NCBI GenBank assembly: GCA_047967505.1
Contig: CM106538.1
DNA length: 64,000 nucleotides
From: Dipteris shenzhenensis
Lineage: Eukaryota; Polypodiophyta; Polypodiopsida; Gleicheniales
Direction: 5' to 3' (one strand)
The notes beneath the pieces were generated by a model, which had not been told where the DNA came from, searched no databases, and saw nothing but the letters and a program-made list of their open reading frames with translations. Below are positions 1 through 10,440 of the stretch, piece after piece (the first letter of the stretch is position 1; the number at the start of each line of letters is the position of its first letter). Position numbers and translations under genes: made by a program.

Positions 1-258
1 ATAGTTTGAGGAGTTACGAGCTTGTTGCTGTGCAAGAGGAACAAACAAGGCACAAAATATCTTCATCATTGCATAGCAATGGTCATGCAATTGTGGCCCA
101 TGACAAGGGAAAGGGAATAAATATTGGTGCCTTTTTCAATCCAAGGCTACTTCAAAACAGCAGTCAAATAATGCAAAGGCTGATGCAGGGCAACCCAAGA
201 AGAAAGGGAAATGCCACTACTATAAAAAGCCAAGTCACATCCCTAAGAGAGGTTGCAT
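1..258 (+). pseudogene. Copia gag fragment with broken zinc knuckle
   Basis: Codons read EEQTRHKISSS, then a Gly/Lys-rich stretch, then KKGKCHYYKKPSHIPKRGC. This is the end of a Ty1/Copia gag: a leucine-glutamate rich tail (EEQTR also occurs in Copia-3) followed by a CCHC knuckle. The second cysteine of the knuckle is tyrosine and a frame change is needed to read it. It stops abruptly at a LINE fragment. Confidence 0.6.
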
Positions 259-525
259 GAATTTTATTTTCCGATGAACACCATCACTCTCTTGTATAAG
301 ATTTTGGCCAAAGCCATCAGTTTGTGTATGAAGCCCCTTCTTCGAGCCCTTATACATGATACACAAGCATAAGTATATTTTTGATAACATATTTCATTTT
401 GGGAAGCTTCTCCGTGGACTATGCAGAGTGGCCAAAGACTTGCCATTCTACTCCTAGATTTTGAGAAAGCTTATGACAGAGTAGATTGGAGTTTTTTTTT
501 TTGGAGGGTACCCTTCTACGGTTTG
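256..525 (+). pseudogene. LINE reverse transcriptase fragment (N-terminal part)
   Basis: Across frames the plus strand reads TLLYKILAKAISLCMKPLLR and then ILLLDFEKAYDRVDW. These are the fingers region (N-x-x-YKI-x-AK) and the block preceding the catalytic loop (DF-x-KAYDRVDW) of non-LTR retrotransposon reverse transcriptases. Frameshifts and a T run break it and the YADD block is missing. Confidence 0.65.
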
Positions 526-879
526 GATTCTCAAATACATGTTGTACAAATCAGCCCACAGCCCCAATGTTGTTCGGTGAGCTCAGACCATCCAACATTG
601 GGGAGCTTGCTTGCACTCTCCCTACCCATCCCAAGGCAGTTTCTCCCTTGCTATATCCCCTAACTCTAGCAGGAGTGAGACTAGTATTTAGGGGGGGGGG
701 GGGCTTAAATTAGCAATGTTAGTAGCTAGCCCGCGATTCTCTTTCCTTTTAAATCAGAATTCGACCCTTGGGAAGAAGACAAAAGGATCACTTCTCTCTT
801 CATCAGCTTCCATAAGTTTACTATTGGCTGCAAGCTTGCCACTAAATGGCTTCTTTTTCAAACAGAGGATTGAGATTGC

Positions 880-2170
880 AGGGCGACAAGATCACTTTTG
901 GATTTGCAGACTTAATGGGAACTTTGCTAGAGATTGCCCAAGAAAGAGAAAGGATCCCAAACAGAAATCCCACCTCTTCAAGTTGGTAAGATATTCAGTC
1001 CCTCCTCGACAGTGATGGGTTATGGTTTGTGGTGGCAAGACTTCGATAGCAAATCCAAGAGGCGCAAAGCATCCTTCTTCGGACCAAGCCTAATCGCACC
1101 CTCCCTCCCAACCTCAGCCCCTCTTCCCTTCTGCTCAACAGTACTTCCCCACAGTGGAGCTACACTTTTGTCCTTTCCCAAAATGACTAGGCCCATGGAT
1201 GCTTCCACTAGGGCGACAAGCTTAGTACTACTTCTCAATTTGTGGCTCACACACCAAGGAGGGTTCCCACTTCCAGATTCTACAGGGTAATGCTTTCATC
1301 AACAGATGCTGGAGACTTTATGGAGGTTGTTCTCTCTAGCTTCAAGGATAGAGACTCCAAAATCAGAGCCAAGCTTGGTCGAGTAGCAAATCGCCTACCA
1401 CTTGACACACACAATAGGATTTCTTTCCCTCAATGAACTCCTACCCTTGACATCTGCCAAAATATTTGCTAGACATGGATGCTTCCACCATTGGCTTCAT
1501 AGAATTATTAGCTGAAACATTGGCGGTGTTGCTGTCATTGCTTTCGAAGGCAGCTGATTCAGGGTCTTGGCAGATTTCCTCATCCAAGAGTTCCAGGAAG
1601 CCCTACTGATATTCTTTATTTCCATGGACACAAACTGATGATCCTCTTTGCAAAAAGCCACACAACTTACTCTCACATCACATTTTTTGGTCTAGTGCAA
1701 CAAGCACTAGAGGAGGGACTTTCATTTCTATTTCATCTTCTATTCTCCATCTAGTTGTTAAATATGGTATCATTGTCCCCTCCATGGCACAGTGGATTAC
1801 TCTTTGTTTGATATGCCCAAGATTAGATTTCTTAAGATAGGGAGAGTGTAATATTTATTCTCATGGACTTCAAAGGAAAAATCATGGATTCTTAGTGGAG
1901 ATTTCAACATGGTGGAGCAGCCCACACATAAGAAAGGAGAAAGCGAGGACACATTCACCTTCTTGAGAGGGACACTTGGGATTCGTTTATCTTTCACCTC
2001 AGACGCAAGGATTCCTAGTTACATGACGTTTTTCATGTCTGAGATCCCAACCTACTATTTCTAGTTAACTACGGAACACACAGAGCTTGTCCATGAATGG
2101 ATTGATAGGTTTTGTGTTGATTGGGCTCTTGGTATCATTTGTATTGCTCTTGGTGCATTTCATATTTAAC
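880..2170 (+). pseudogene. LINE remnant: zinc-knuckle ORF and endonuclease
   Basis: Near 900-960 the strand encodes ICRLNGNFARDCPRKRK, a degenerate C-x-x-C-x4-H-x4-C knuckle of the type found in LINE ORF1. At 1879-1920 it encodes SWILSGDFNMVEQP, the GDFN block of the APE-type endonuclease that starts LINE ORF2, followed by about 40 codons to a stop near 2063. The part between is full of stops. The 526-880 stretch in front shows no recognisable protein. Confidence 0.55.
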
Positions 2171-2172
2171 CA

Positions 2173-3250
2173 TTAAATTGATTTCAAGTTTATAGAACTC
2201 CTTTTTTCGGACCCAGATCTTGCCATAATTCTGTAGCATTTTCTATATAACCAGATCAGATATCTCCCACATCCACAAGGATATCTACAGGCTGTATTCC
2301 CACAGCTCCATCCATTTGACACCGTCTTTGTGCCATCTTGTGGTTTTGTGGCCTTCGCTGCCCTACATGGGATCCTGTTTGCCTCCATTTTCTCCACTTT
2401 GTTGAGGTAGACCATCTACTAGCACGTCAAGAGGTATCATCCCTATCTTTGCTAGTACAGGTTGAAGGTTCGTACTTTGGTTCCCAACTCCCCGATGAGA
2501 AACTGTTTGTGGATTGTCTCTATTCTTTTCCAATATGCCCTGAATGGCCAGATGCCCATGCCGAGCATCCATAGAGGACCACTGTCTACACAAGCATAGT
2601 GTATAGGAACTTTCTCATTTTCGAGCTCCATAAATGTACTTTCCTGCATTTGTTTTGAAAGCTATATAAGGCTTTCAGCCCTCCCGCTACTTTAGTTCCC
2701 AACTCCCCGATGAGAAATCGTTTGTGGATTGTCTCCATTCTTTTCCAATATGCCCTGAGGGGTCCGGTGCCCATGTGAATCCATAGAGGATACAGTTTGC
2801 AAGAGCATAGTGTATAGGAATTTCTTATTTCCCAGCTCCATAAGTGTACTTTCCTGCATCTGTTTCAAAAGCTATATAAGGCTTTCAGCCCTCCCGCTAC
2901 TCTCCTTTCCATACACTCATTCCACTTGTAGTTGTCATCAAATTCAATGCCTAGGTGCTCGTATTATGCAACTGCTTCTAGAGGTCCCCCTTCCGACATA
3001 AAAGACAATTGCAGTTTCATGTGCCAATTACCATGACTTTTGTCTTGATAATATTCACTTGCATAACCAAGTGTTTATAGAATTTACCGAATGCATTCAG
3101 GTGCATCTGCATGCCCTCTTTGCCTTTCACAAAGACGACCACATCAACTGCACCAATGAGCAGCAGTAAAACATAACCTGCAATTTGGACTTCCTCTCCA
3201 CTGTGTGCTCTCATCCACTGAGAGTGAGAGAGAGATGTTGGACAAAACAC
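2173..3250 (-). pseudogene. LINE reverse transcriptase/C-terminal remnant
   Basis: The minus strand reads GYVLLLLIGAVDVVVFVKGK near 3180-3110, where the YADD box has become GAVD, then KTKVMVIGT. Further on it reads ETIHKRFLIGELGTK and LAKIGMIPLDVL, typical of the region behind the polymerase domain in plant LINEs. Several frameshifts and a 0.2-kb tandem duplication make it non-coding. Confidence 0.6.
2481..2901. repeat. Tandem duplication inside the LINE remnant (about 210-215 bp unit)
   Basis: Copy 1 (2481-2691) and copy 2 (2696-2901) both begin TTCCCAACTCCCCGATGAGA and end CTTTCAGCCCTCCCGCTACT. The copies differ by scattered substitutions and small indels, so the duplication is not recent. 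Confidence 0.8.
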
Positions 3251-3403
3251 CTAACCAAACTAGAGTCAAAATGAATGACCACTCAGCAGAGCAACACATT
3301 TTTCCGCATCAGTACCCAAATACAAGCTGTTGCCAAAACTTACCTACTGATATATTAAGCCATCATTTGTAGACAGAGAGAATCTGAAAATGTACCCTCA
3401 TAC

Positions 3404-3454
3404 CTGCCGCTCTTTCCAAGCTCCTTCAATATCCAGCTCAGATTCATGTTGAGT
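3404..3454 (-). CDS. PTAC10: PTAC10 exon, last one seen
   Basis: This 51-bp exon encodes TQHESELDIEGAWKERQ, phase 0 at both ends. The acceptor is AAACAG and the donor is GTATGA. The pattern P-x-V-x-L-T...-E-L-D-x-E-x-A-x-x-E-R-Q across the junction resembles the family's PK-V-I-L-K-T..KELDL..AL.ERQ. A larger version starting at 3465 is open but would leave the previous exon out of phase. The rest of the C-terminal half was not found to the left. Confidence 0.7.
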
Positions 3455-3592
3455 CTGTTTCAACACTTGAAAACATGAGCATAGGCCCATCTAATTTTGA
3501 AGTGCAGAATGTGACTTTAGACAGACTGATGTTACAATAGCCATGTTAAACAGATTAACAGATTTTATCCTGTCAAAACCAGAATTGCATAC

Positions 3593-3769
3593 CAGAAAAA
3601 CAGAAGGGAACTTGAACTTCCCTATTTTTTCCGTGGTCCAATAGCTATCTTTATCTATATACAGCCTTCCTGAAGCTTCATGAATATTCGGTGGTTGAAC
3701 AATTTCTCCAGCAGCACGTCTCTCTTCCTCATCTAAAACCATCTGCTCAGCCATGTGAATCTGCCATGC
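3593..3769 (-). CDS. PTAC10: PTAC10 exon after the giant intron
   Basis: This 177-bp exon (59 codons, phase 0 at both ends) begins AWQIHMAEQMVLDEEERRAA and ends KIGKFKFPSVFL. The WQIH-x-AEQMVL motif is shared with PTAC10, where it also follows the Pro/Arg linker. That supports splicing across the 24.7-kb transposon-filled intron. The acceptor is AAATTAG and the donor is GTATGC. The middle of the exon is less conserved with what I remember of the family. Confidence 0.78.
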
Positions 3770-4870
3770 CTAATTTACAGGTAAAACAATTTAGTAACAG
3801 TTTCCGAATGTACTTGCTTAATTAAGATCTATTTTCCTCCATTCTTAAAGCCTTTCCCTTGAAATTTTCTATTAATGAATTTATCAGAACATGAGTTGTT
3901 ACCTGTAAAGGACTTCAATTTGGAGAATCTTTTAGTACTCAACATAAGAGGATTAATCGACGTATCTTCTATCATATTTGAGAAAGAAAAAGAAAAAACA
4001 TAGGCAGTTCTTGACAGATGCCCGTCGACTCCATCAAGACAGCATACTTTAAGAGCATTCAAGGAGTAGTAGTAGTTCTTCGTAGTACAAAGGGTGCAAT
4101 TCTCTCACTACTGTAAAGCAATTGGTAGATTGAATTCGGCACAGTTTACTTGCAACCGATTGCACAAATTATGCCCATAGACTATATGATCCCCCAAACC
4201 AGCCAGGAATCCTTCTGATTAGTTGGCCCCGGGACTTCCCTGTTTTTTTTTGGGGGGCAAAGAGAGGGACTTCTATTACGTATAACCAGAAGAGACAATA
4301 AAACCAGGAGTAATTCCTGTGAACATCAGCATCCCACATGATGATTACAAATAACCAGGCAGAAAGTGAGATTAGCACAGCCAATAAGGAAACTGAAAAA
4401 TGCCATCAAGGGGCTTTGGGTGTGTGTGAGAAGCACAATCCATGGCCCGACTCCCTCATAAAGAGGATAGGACTTCCCTATTTCCACCGTGGACATGATT
4501 GTATCAAAGAAATAGAAACAAGGGGTATTAAGACTTGCAAGCAGAATTTCTCATCCATCATTGTATGGCACTTGATTCATTATTGCAGGCCTTTTCAATG
4601 AAGCAGCAAAGCTGGGCTCACCATCATCCAGCAAATGGATGCAATTCAGCCTATATACGAGATGGGGACCACGGGCCCATCATTAAACAATGAAGACTGG
4701 ATATGTCATGGCTAAGCTGCGAAATACAACACTTTTCCGTAGATGTGCAGTATCATGTCAAAGCATTAAGCACAATTATGGAGGATCAATTCACGATCGA
4801 TCACATTTTTACTCTGTGTGCCCTTATTGAAGGGGCCAATACTATTAATTTTGGGTTCGTGCAATGCTCA
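3770..4870. other. Intron sequence with no recognisable feature
   Basis: This is the first part of the 24.7-kb PTAC10 intron as it lies in the window. There are short open stretches on both strands, none with a family signature or convincing exon borders in phase with PTAC10. Confidence 0.4.
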
Positions 4871-5260
4871 TGCACAAACCTCCCTCTTGTACAAGAGGGC
4901 ATTTGGGCAACGATGGCTCTATATGTACAATTGAAAGGCCTTTCACCCTGACCAGCAGGTTTATCAAAGCAATTGTCATCAATAAGGGTAAAACAGGGAT
5001 GCCCTGTATGCCCCACCTCCTAGCCTCTAGGCTGTACATTGATGCTTAGATAACGCAGATGAGCTCTAAGTGTTACAGTTGCAGGGACATCTCTGTCAAT
5101 CCTACTTTATGCTAACAGTGTTGCCTTGGTTTCATTCATCCCAGAGATGAGATGGGGAGACAAGTGGATTGCATGTTCAAGTTATGTAGCACACCACAAT
5201 TGGTAAACAAAGACTCACCACACAGGTTGAGGATGAAGATGAGAAAATCAAGAGGCATGG
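4870..5260 (+). pseudogene. LINE reverse transcriptase fragment (palm region)
   Basis: In different frames the strand encodes VKQGCPVCPTS, then LYIDA, and at 5102-5133 LLYANSVALVS. These correspond to the G-x-x-QG-x-P-LSP block and the catalytic YADD box, here YANS. Stops and frame changes make it dead. It is plus-oriented, opposite to the PTAC10 exons. Confidence 0.6.
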
Positions 5261-5329
5261 CCATCAGTAGATAGACAAGTGTATGAGATCTTCCCCATTC
5301 TCACAAAATATGTTGAACACACGCACATA

Positions 5330-5350
5330 TACATGTGTGTGTGTGTGTGT
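5330..5350. repeat. (GT)n microsatellite at LTR edge
   Basis: A GT run immediately flanks the Gy1a 3' LTR end. A similar CA run joins two LTR pieces near 27778. Confidence 0.8.
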
Positions 5351-5699
5351 TATTAGCCGGAAGACCACAGGCTAGAGGCTAAGCATGGCGACACTCGAGG
5401 GCCATAGAGGAAAGGAGAACGTGAGGGCGAAACGTTATCATGGGAGGGGAAAAGGAATTAGAAGGGGAGGGAATGAAGAGGGAGACTATGACACAAGGGA
5501 AAAGGGAGAGGGGGAAGAGAAGCGTGTACATGATGGGAGAAAGAATATAAAGATGGAGACATCAAGGGAAGAGGACCATGCTTTATTTTGAAAGAAAGGA
5601 AAGGGAGAAATCAAAGTACTAGCTAGGTGGCTTTACAAGAATAAGTGTGTCTCATCAAGGAATAGCCCCCTCCTTTTATAGCCAACAGAGGGGGTCTCT

Positions 5700-5872
5700 C
5701 CCAATAAATGCATCCTCCCACATGCATGGTGTGTGTGGAAAAGTCTCCCATGTGGGCTAGGCGGTTACGCACTCTCAATAAATACATCCTCCCAATAAAT
5801 GCATCCTCCCACATGTATGGTGTGTGTGGAAAGTCTCCCATATGGGCTAGGCGGTTATACACTCTCAATTGT
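5700..5872. repeat. 91-bp offset tandem duplication in LTR
   Basis: The block starting CCCAATAAATGCATCCTCCC occurs at 5700 and again at 5791, each followed by the same GTGTGTGGAAA-GTCTCCCAT stretch with a few differences. It is not duplicated in the other copies of this LTR (14121-15055, 15056-16037). Confidence 0.85.
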
Positions 5873-5978
5873 GTGCGACAACCCTTTGCCTCATTTTTCC
5901 ACATAAATCAAGCCCCATATCTCAAGTCTATGATACTCCCTTAGTCTCTCCCCAATTTTATAATATCTTCAAACCTCT

Positions 5979-6298
5979 AGGAGACAAGTGGAGCATTGGC
6001 ACAAGGAATCTTGCCACCTCATCCTACTTTCCCCATTATTTAACTTGCTCTCTTGGACCTTCTATACCTCCTCCACACAAGCCTATCCTATATGGAGGGA
6101 ATAACCTAATATAATATCCATCTCCATCTATTTCATATAGGAGACAAGTGGAGCATTGGCACAAGGAATCTTGCCACCTCATCCTACTTTCCCCATTATT
6201 TAACTTGCTCTCTTGGACCTTCTATACCTCCTCCACACAAGCCTATCCTATATGGAGGGAATAACCTAATATAATATCCATCTCCATCTATTTCATAT
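5979..6298. repeat. Perfect 160-bp tandem duplication in LTR
   Basis: 5979-6138 and 6139-6298 are identical by eye over 160 bp, starting AGGAGACAAGTGGAGCATTG and ending CATCTATTTCATAT. The perfect match points to a recent event. The other copies of this LTR carry one unit. Confidence 0.9.
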
Positions 6299-6584
6299 TA
6301 CTTCTCCCATGGACTTTGAGCCATATCTCACTAAATGCAGCCTAGGTGGAGAGATGGCACATGAAGCAGCCATGCCATCTTACATTTTATAATATTACTA
6401 CCATGGATTATGTACATCACACCTTATGGGTCCTCTTACGTGGAAGGGTGGCACATGGTCATGCCCTACCACCTCAACCCTGGGCCCTATGCACACCATA
6501 TTTTATTATACTATTGTCACACAAACAAACACACACACATATTAATGCCTTTTTCCTTAGACAAATTTATCCATAACAATTCCC

Positions 6585-7052
6585 TCCCCCAAGCTTCGAG
6601 GTGTATCTCCAGCAGGAAGGGCGTGGAGAATGACAGAGAAACGGAGGAGAACAGGCTTAAGCAAATTTTGGGAAGAACAGGAAGAGATGGTGAAGAAGAA
6701 GATGGAGAAGAAGATGATGATGTGGTAGAAATGGGATCAAGGGGGATCAAATAGCTCTGATACCATGTTGGTAAACTGAAAGAAAAGAGTAGAGTGGACA
6801 CAAATTCAGAATACTTATAGAATGAAGAAGAGTGAGGTCCTTACGTAGGCACCTCTTACATGCTCACTGACATCACTGATGACTTCAGAGCTCCACAATC
6901 ATCTCCTCGATCTGCTCCTAGATTCTCTCAATCATCCTATGTGGCTTTCCACCACCTAACTGTGCTTATGGACACCTAACTGTGTCCGCCTTTAGCACTC
7001 ACACATAGAAACCAAGGTGTGCCTGAGGCATACACCTTGAGATATCCCAACA
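6585..7052 (-). mobile_element. Copia-4 remnant: one LTR, primer-binding site and leader piece
   Basis: 6766-7052 begins TGTTGG and ends CCAACA (287 bp), an LTR signature. Directly to its left, 6754-6765 is the complement of TGGTATCAGAGC, the initiator Met-tRNA primer site, so this is a 5' LTR in minus orientation. About 170 bp of Ser-codon-rich leader follow down to the Gy1a polypurine tract. The coding region and the other LTR are gone. It breaks Gy1a between its integrase end and its 3' LTR. Confidence 0.75.
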
Positions 7053-8275
7053 GGTCCATCACGCACAAAGAAGGGCTTGAGATAACGCTTGTTGATCACC
7101 TTCCAGCCATATGGCTCATGCAGCTCGTGAACTTATACAGACCCATTGCTATTTCTTGATGACTTTGCATGGACCGGTACACAGTGGCAGAAACTTCTTA
7201 TCCATTTGGTGGTCCAATCTGTTATCAAAGCATAGCACAACATCCCCCTCAGCAAAGTGTCTTTCCCATCCCTTGCGAATCTTAGCATCAAAGCGAGCCT
7301 TTTGTCGATTCTTTTGAATCTCTGTTTGATGTAGGGCAAGGCGTCGGGTTTCATCTAGCTTCTCAAGTTGCACCAATCTGGCCTCTACATGTTCATCTTC
7401 TCTCATCCTCTGTTCTTGTGCCAATCTCAAGGCCGGAATCTCTATCTCTAGTGGTAAAACTGCCTCAGTTCCATACACCAACTCAAAAGGAGTGTGACCT
7501 GTAGACGTTTTATGAGTAATGTTGTAAGCCCACACGGCTTCAGTGACCTTCTGATCCCACTGGCTCCTGTTTCATGTGGCCATTTTTCCCATGGTTTTAC
7601 AAAGGAGGCCATTGGTCCGCTCCGTTCGACCCATGGATGCTGGATAATAGATGCTACAAGTGCGATGATCAATACCCATGCGATCCATGAGTAACTCCAC
7701 TGATTCATTTAAGAATGGACTCCCATGGTCGGAGACTATTTCCATGGGTATCCCAAACTTGTGCAGATACGTTCAAATATAAAATTTGAAACTGCCTTAC
7801 CATTTGCAGCGGGTAGGGCGATAGCTTCAGCCCACTTAGTGACATACTGAGTAGCTACCAAAAGATACTTCTTTTTACGGGCAGTCATGGGCAAGGGCCC
7901 GACAAAATCTATTCCCCACTTCTGAAACGGATGGATGGACATCACTGGGTGATGTTGCCCAAGATGCAAATCCTTCCTACCAAAGAATTGGCATGGTTCA
8001 CAGGTTTTGCAATACAAACTGACGTCCTTGAACAAGGTCGGCCAATAGTATCCAGCATGTAAAATCTTCTTAGTTGTATAGTCACTGGCATAGTGGCCTC
8101 CACAAAATCCATCATGATAATGCTTCAATACCTTAGCCACTTCATCTGCATCAATGGCCCATCTTAGTACCCCATCCATGCCTTGACGGTACAACACCCC
8201 ATCAAAGAGGGTGTAGCGCCTACTATCTCTGCGGATCTTCTTTCTCTCATAGCTAGTACTTTCTGGAGGAAAGGA
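7053..8275 (-). pseudogene. Gy1a integrase
   Basis: Read on the minus strand across two frameshifts (about 8270 and 7736), this shows the HHCC zinc domain (YHDGFCGGH ... CKTCEPC), then GIDFVGPLP (first catalytic Asp), then VSDHGSPFLN (second Asp), and GRTERTNG (Glu). The C-terminal half includes TPFELVYGTEAVLPLEIEIP, typical of Tat/Athila-type plant gypsy integrases. All D,D,E residues survive but the frame is broken. Confidence 0.85.
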
Positions 8276-9758
8276 GAAAGGCAGTCAGAAACCTGTAGAT
8301 ACCGCCATACCATGGATCCCTCACTTCTATGGCTGCTACAAGGGTTACATCAAGACACTCCTCTAAATCAATCAAAGCATTCTTCAAGTTGGAACGATCC
8401 CCTTTTACAATTTTGAAAGAAAAATCATATTCTTGTAGAATTGCCAACCATTTGGCTAACCGGCCCATGGGATTTGGTGATTGAAGAACCTGCTTTGCAA
8501 GACCTTTGCTAGAGATTATAATTAAGGATTTTCCCGCCACATAATGCTTAAATTTCTCAATGCAGAAAACTAAAGACAAGACATGCTTGTCAGCCTCTGA
8601 GTAGCGTTGTTCGGTGTCGAGCAATTGTCGAGAAGCAAATCGAACGGGATATATGATCCGATCCTCCCCTTGTTCGAAAAGAATACCTGCCAGAGTATGC
8701 TCACCAAACCCAGGATTGATATAGAAAGTCTTTGACCAATCTGGATTACGTAGAATGGGTTTTGAAGCCAGAGCATTCTTGATTTGTGCAAACCCATGAT
8801 CACAATTCTCATCCCAAGAGAAATTAACCCCATCTTTTAATAGCATAGTCATGGGTCGTGTCAAAGCAGCATATTGATCAATGAAGCCGCGATAATATCC
8901 TGCTAGATTGACAAATGAGCGTACCTGACGTTTGGTTGTTGGTAGGGAGAGTTTGAGGATGGCTTCTATCTTCTCGGGGTCAGGCTTGACACCCTCGGAT
9001 GAGACAATATGTCCTAGTAACCTCCCTTGAGTGACTCCAATGGTGCATTTCTCCAGGTTAAGACTGCCATTCGCATCATTGATCCTTTGGAAGGTGAACC
9101 TAACCTTCGTGACGTGCTCCTTACATGACGAGAATATACAAGAATCATCTACAAACGCCTCCAAGAAATCCCCCAAATAAGGAGCAAACACCATCCGCAT
9201 AAATCTTAGAAAGGTAGCAAGAGCATTGGTGAGGCCAAATGGCATTACTTTGAATGCAAATGTCCCCCAGGGTGTGGCAAATGTGGTTTTAAGCACATCT
9301 TCAACAATTGTGATTTGATAAAATCCAGAGTAACCATCACAGAAAGTATACATCTCATGACCACTTATCTTCTCAAGAATGAGGTCTTGAAAGGCAAGAG
9401 GATGATGGTCCCTCTTGGTGGCTGCATTGAGTTTCTTATAGTCCATGCAGACTCGCCACTGGTTGTTTTTCTTTGGGGTAACTACCACTGGTGAAACCCA
9501 TTCAATATTGTGAACCGGAACAATAAACCAAGCTTCTACAAGCTTTTGCAACTCCGAGCGCAAAGCATCGGTCTGTAGGGACCCTAATCTCCGATACTTT
9601 TGCGCCACAGGCTTCGCATCAGGCTTCAGCTCTATCCTGTGCTCTATGGCAGTCACATGGCGAAGGTGGTGGTAGCTAGTTGCAAAGAGGTCAGAGAAAT
9701 CTTTGAACATTTCTAGGAACTCATCTTTCTCACTTCGAGTGAGGTCTGGGAAAAGCAT
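8253..9758 (-). CDS. Gy1a reverse transcriptase with degenerate RNase H
   Basis: This is an uninterrupted 501-codon stretch. Residues 1-60 are the connector before RT. The RT palm holds [31 protein letters not shown] and the catalytic box FVDDS (an FVDD variant). The connection domain has GHIVSSEGVKPDPEK. The RNase H part keeps YSEADKHVLSLVF, but the first catalytic Asp is Asn (FYINPGF), the usual TDH/TDQ Asp is Ser (SSKGLAK), and the last Asp is Asn. The last codons are out of frame with integrase. It is part of a dead element. Confidence 0.85.
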   Translation of the reverse strand: MLFPDLTRSEKDEFLEMFKDFSDLFATSYHHLRHVTAIEHRIELKPDAKPVAQKYRRLGSLQTDALRSELQKLVEAWFIVPVHNIEWVSPVVVTPKKNNQWRVCMDYKKLNAATKRDHHPLAFQDLILEKISGHEMYTFCDGYSGFYQITIVEDVLKTTFATPWGTFAFKVMPFGLTNALATFLRFMRMVFAPYLGDFLEAFVDDSCIFSSCKEHVTKVRFTFQRINDANGSLNLEKCTIGVTQGRLLGHIVSSEGVKPDPEKIEAILKLSLPTTKRQVRSFVNLAGYYRGFIDQYAALTRPMTMLLKDGVNFSWDENCDHGFAQIKNALASKPILRNPDWSKTFYINPGFGEHTLAGILFEQGEDRIIYPVRFASRQLLDTEQRYSEADKHVLSLVFCIEKFKHYVAGKSLIIISSKGLAKQVLQSPNPMGRLAKWLAILQEYDFSFKIVKGDRSNLKNALIDLEECLDVTLVAAIEVRDPWYGGIYRFLTAFLLSSRKY

Positions 9759-9770
9759 AGATTCAAGCTG

Positions 9771-10440
9771 TTGAGAACTAGTTGTTACCTTTTCTGCGGG
9801 GTCGGAGACACCCCATCATGTAAACTTCCTCCTCTGAGAACTCCTCCGCCCCGCCTAAATCTTCTATTGATTCAGACTTCTATTGATTCAGACACTGAGG
9901 ATGAGAGAGTATCACTGTCTTGCTCCTCTTCTTCTTCTGGTTCCATGACACCTGGTTGCACCGGGATCTTCTCCTTAGAAGCACCAAAAGACATGTGTCA
10001 TGTCTTCCAATAGCTGACTGCATCACTCTTTCTCAACCATGGTCTTCCGAATATGACTGGGTAACTCCTACCTGTATCTTCAATGTCCACTACATAGAAA
10101 TTGACGGTGATGGTCAACCCATTGATAGTGATGGACAAATCCTCAATGACTCCCGGGGTGGAGAGTCGTCGACCATCTGCTACCTTGATTCAAGTGGAGG
10201 AATGCCTTGTATATTTCAAATTCAATTTCTTCATAATTCGGGGCACCATGATATTACATGCAGCTCCCCCATCAACACACACAGTTTTAACACAGCAATT
10301 ATCTATGATGACATCAACTGTATGTGGGTGCCGATCAATTTCTTCAGAGATAGAAGAGACCTCTCGTACCTTTCCATTTTTCTTATTCCTCCTTGTTGAG
10401 AGCCCTTACTGCAGCTCACGTCTCACCTTAGGGCTTAATG
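9771..10440 (-). pseudogene. Gy1a aspartic protease region
   Basis: The minus strand encodes VCVDGGAACNIMVPRIMKKL at about 10283-10220, a retropepsin active site (D-G-G in place of D-S/T-G), then FYVVDIED.GRSYP and FGRPWL, the second conserved block. An acidic EEEEEQDSDTLSSS linker leads towards RT. Several stops occur. Confidence 0.75.

Larger units (their letters stand above)
5348..6578 (-). repeat. Gy1a 3' LTR
   Basis: Read on the minus strand, this starts TGTTATGG at 6578 and ends ..CTAATAACA at 5348, giving a TGTTA/TAACA terminal pair. A purine tract (GGGGGAGGGAAT) lies just before the start, as expected for a polypurine tract. A TATAAAA box sits at 5674-5680 and an AATAAA lies near 5584. 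It is 1231 bp, longer than the other copies because of two internal tandem duplications. Confidence 0.8.

Noticed and set aside
3829-4062. Minus-strand ORF near the PTAC10 exons with a GTAACA donor-like end
   Set aside because: It lies within the intron preceding 3769, out of phase, and the PTAC10 junction is already satisfied by the exon at 28497.
5385-5591. Charged ORF (MATLEGHRGKENVRAK...) found at 5385, 14160 and mirrored at 15787-15993
   Set aside because: It lies in the LTR on the strand opposite to the element and repeats only because the LTR repeats. Frames differ by indels between copies, so it is not a conserved gene.
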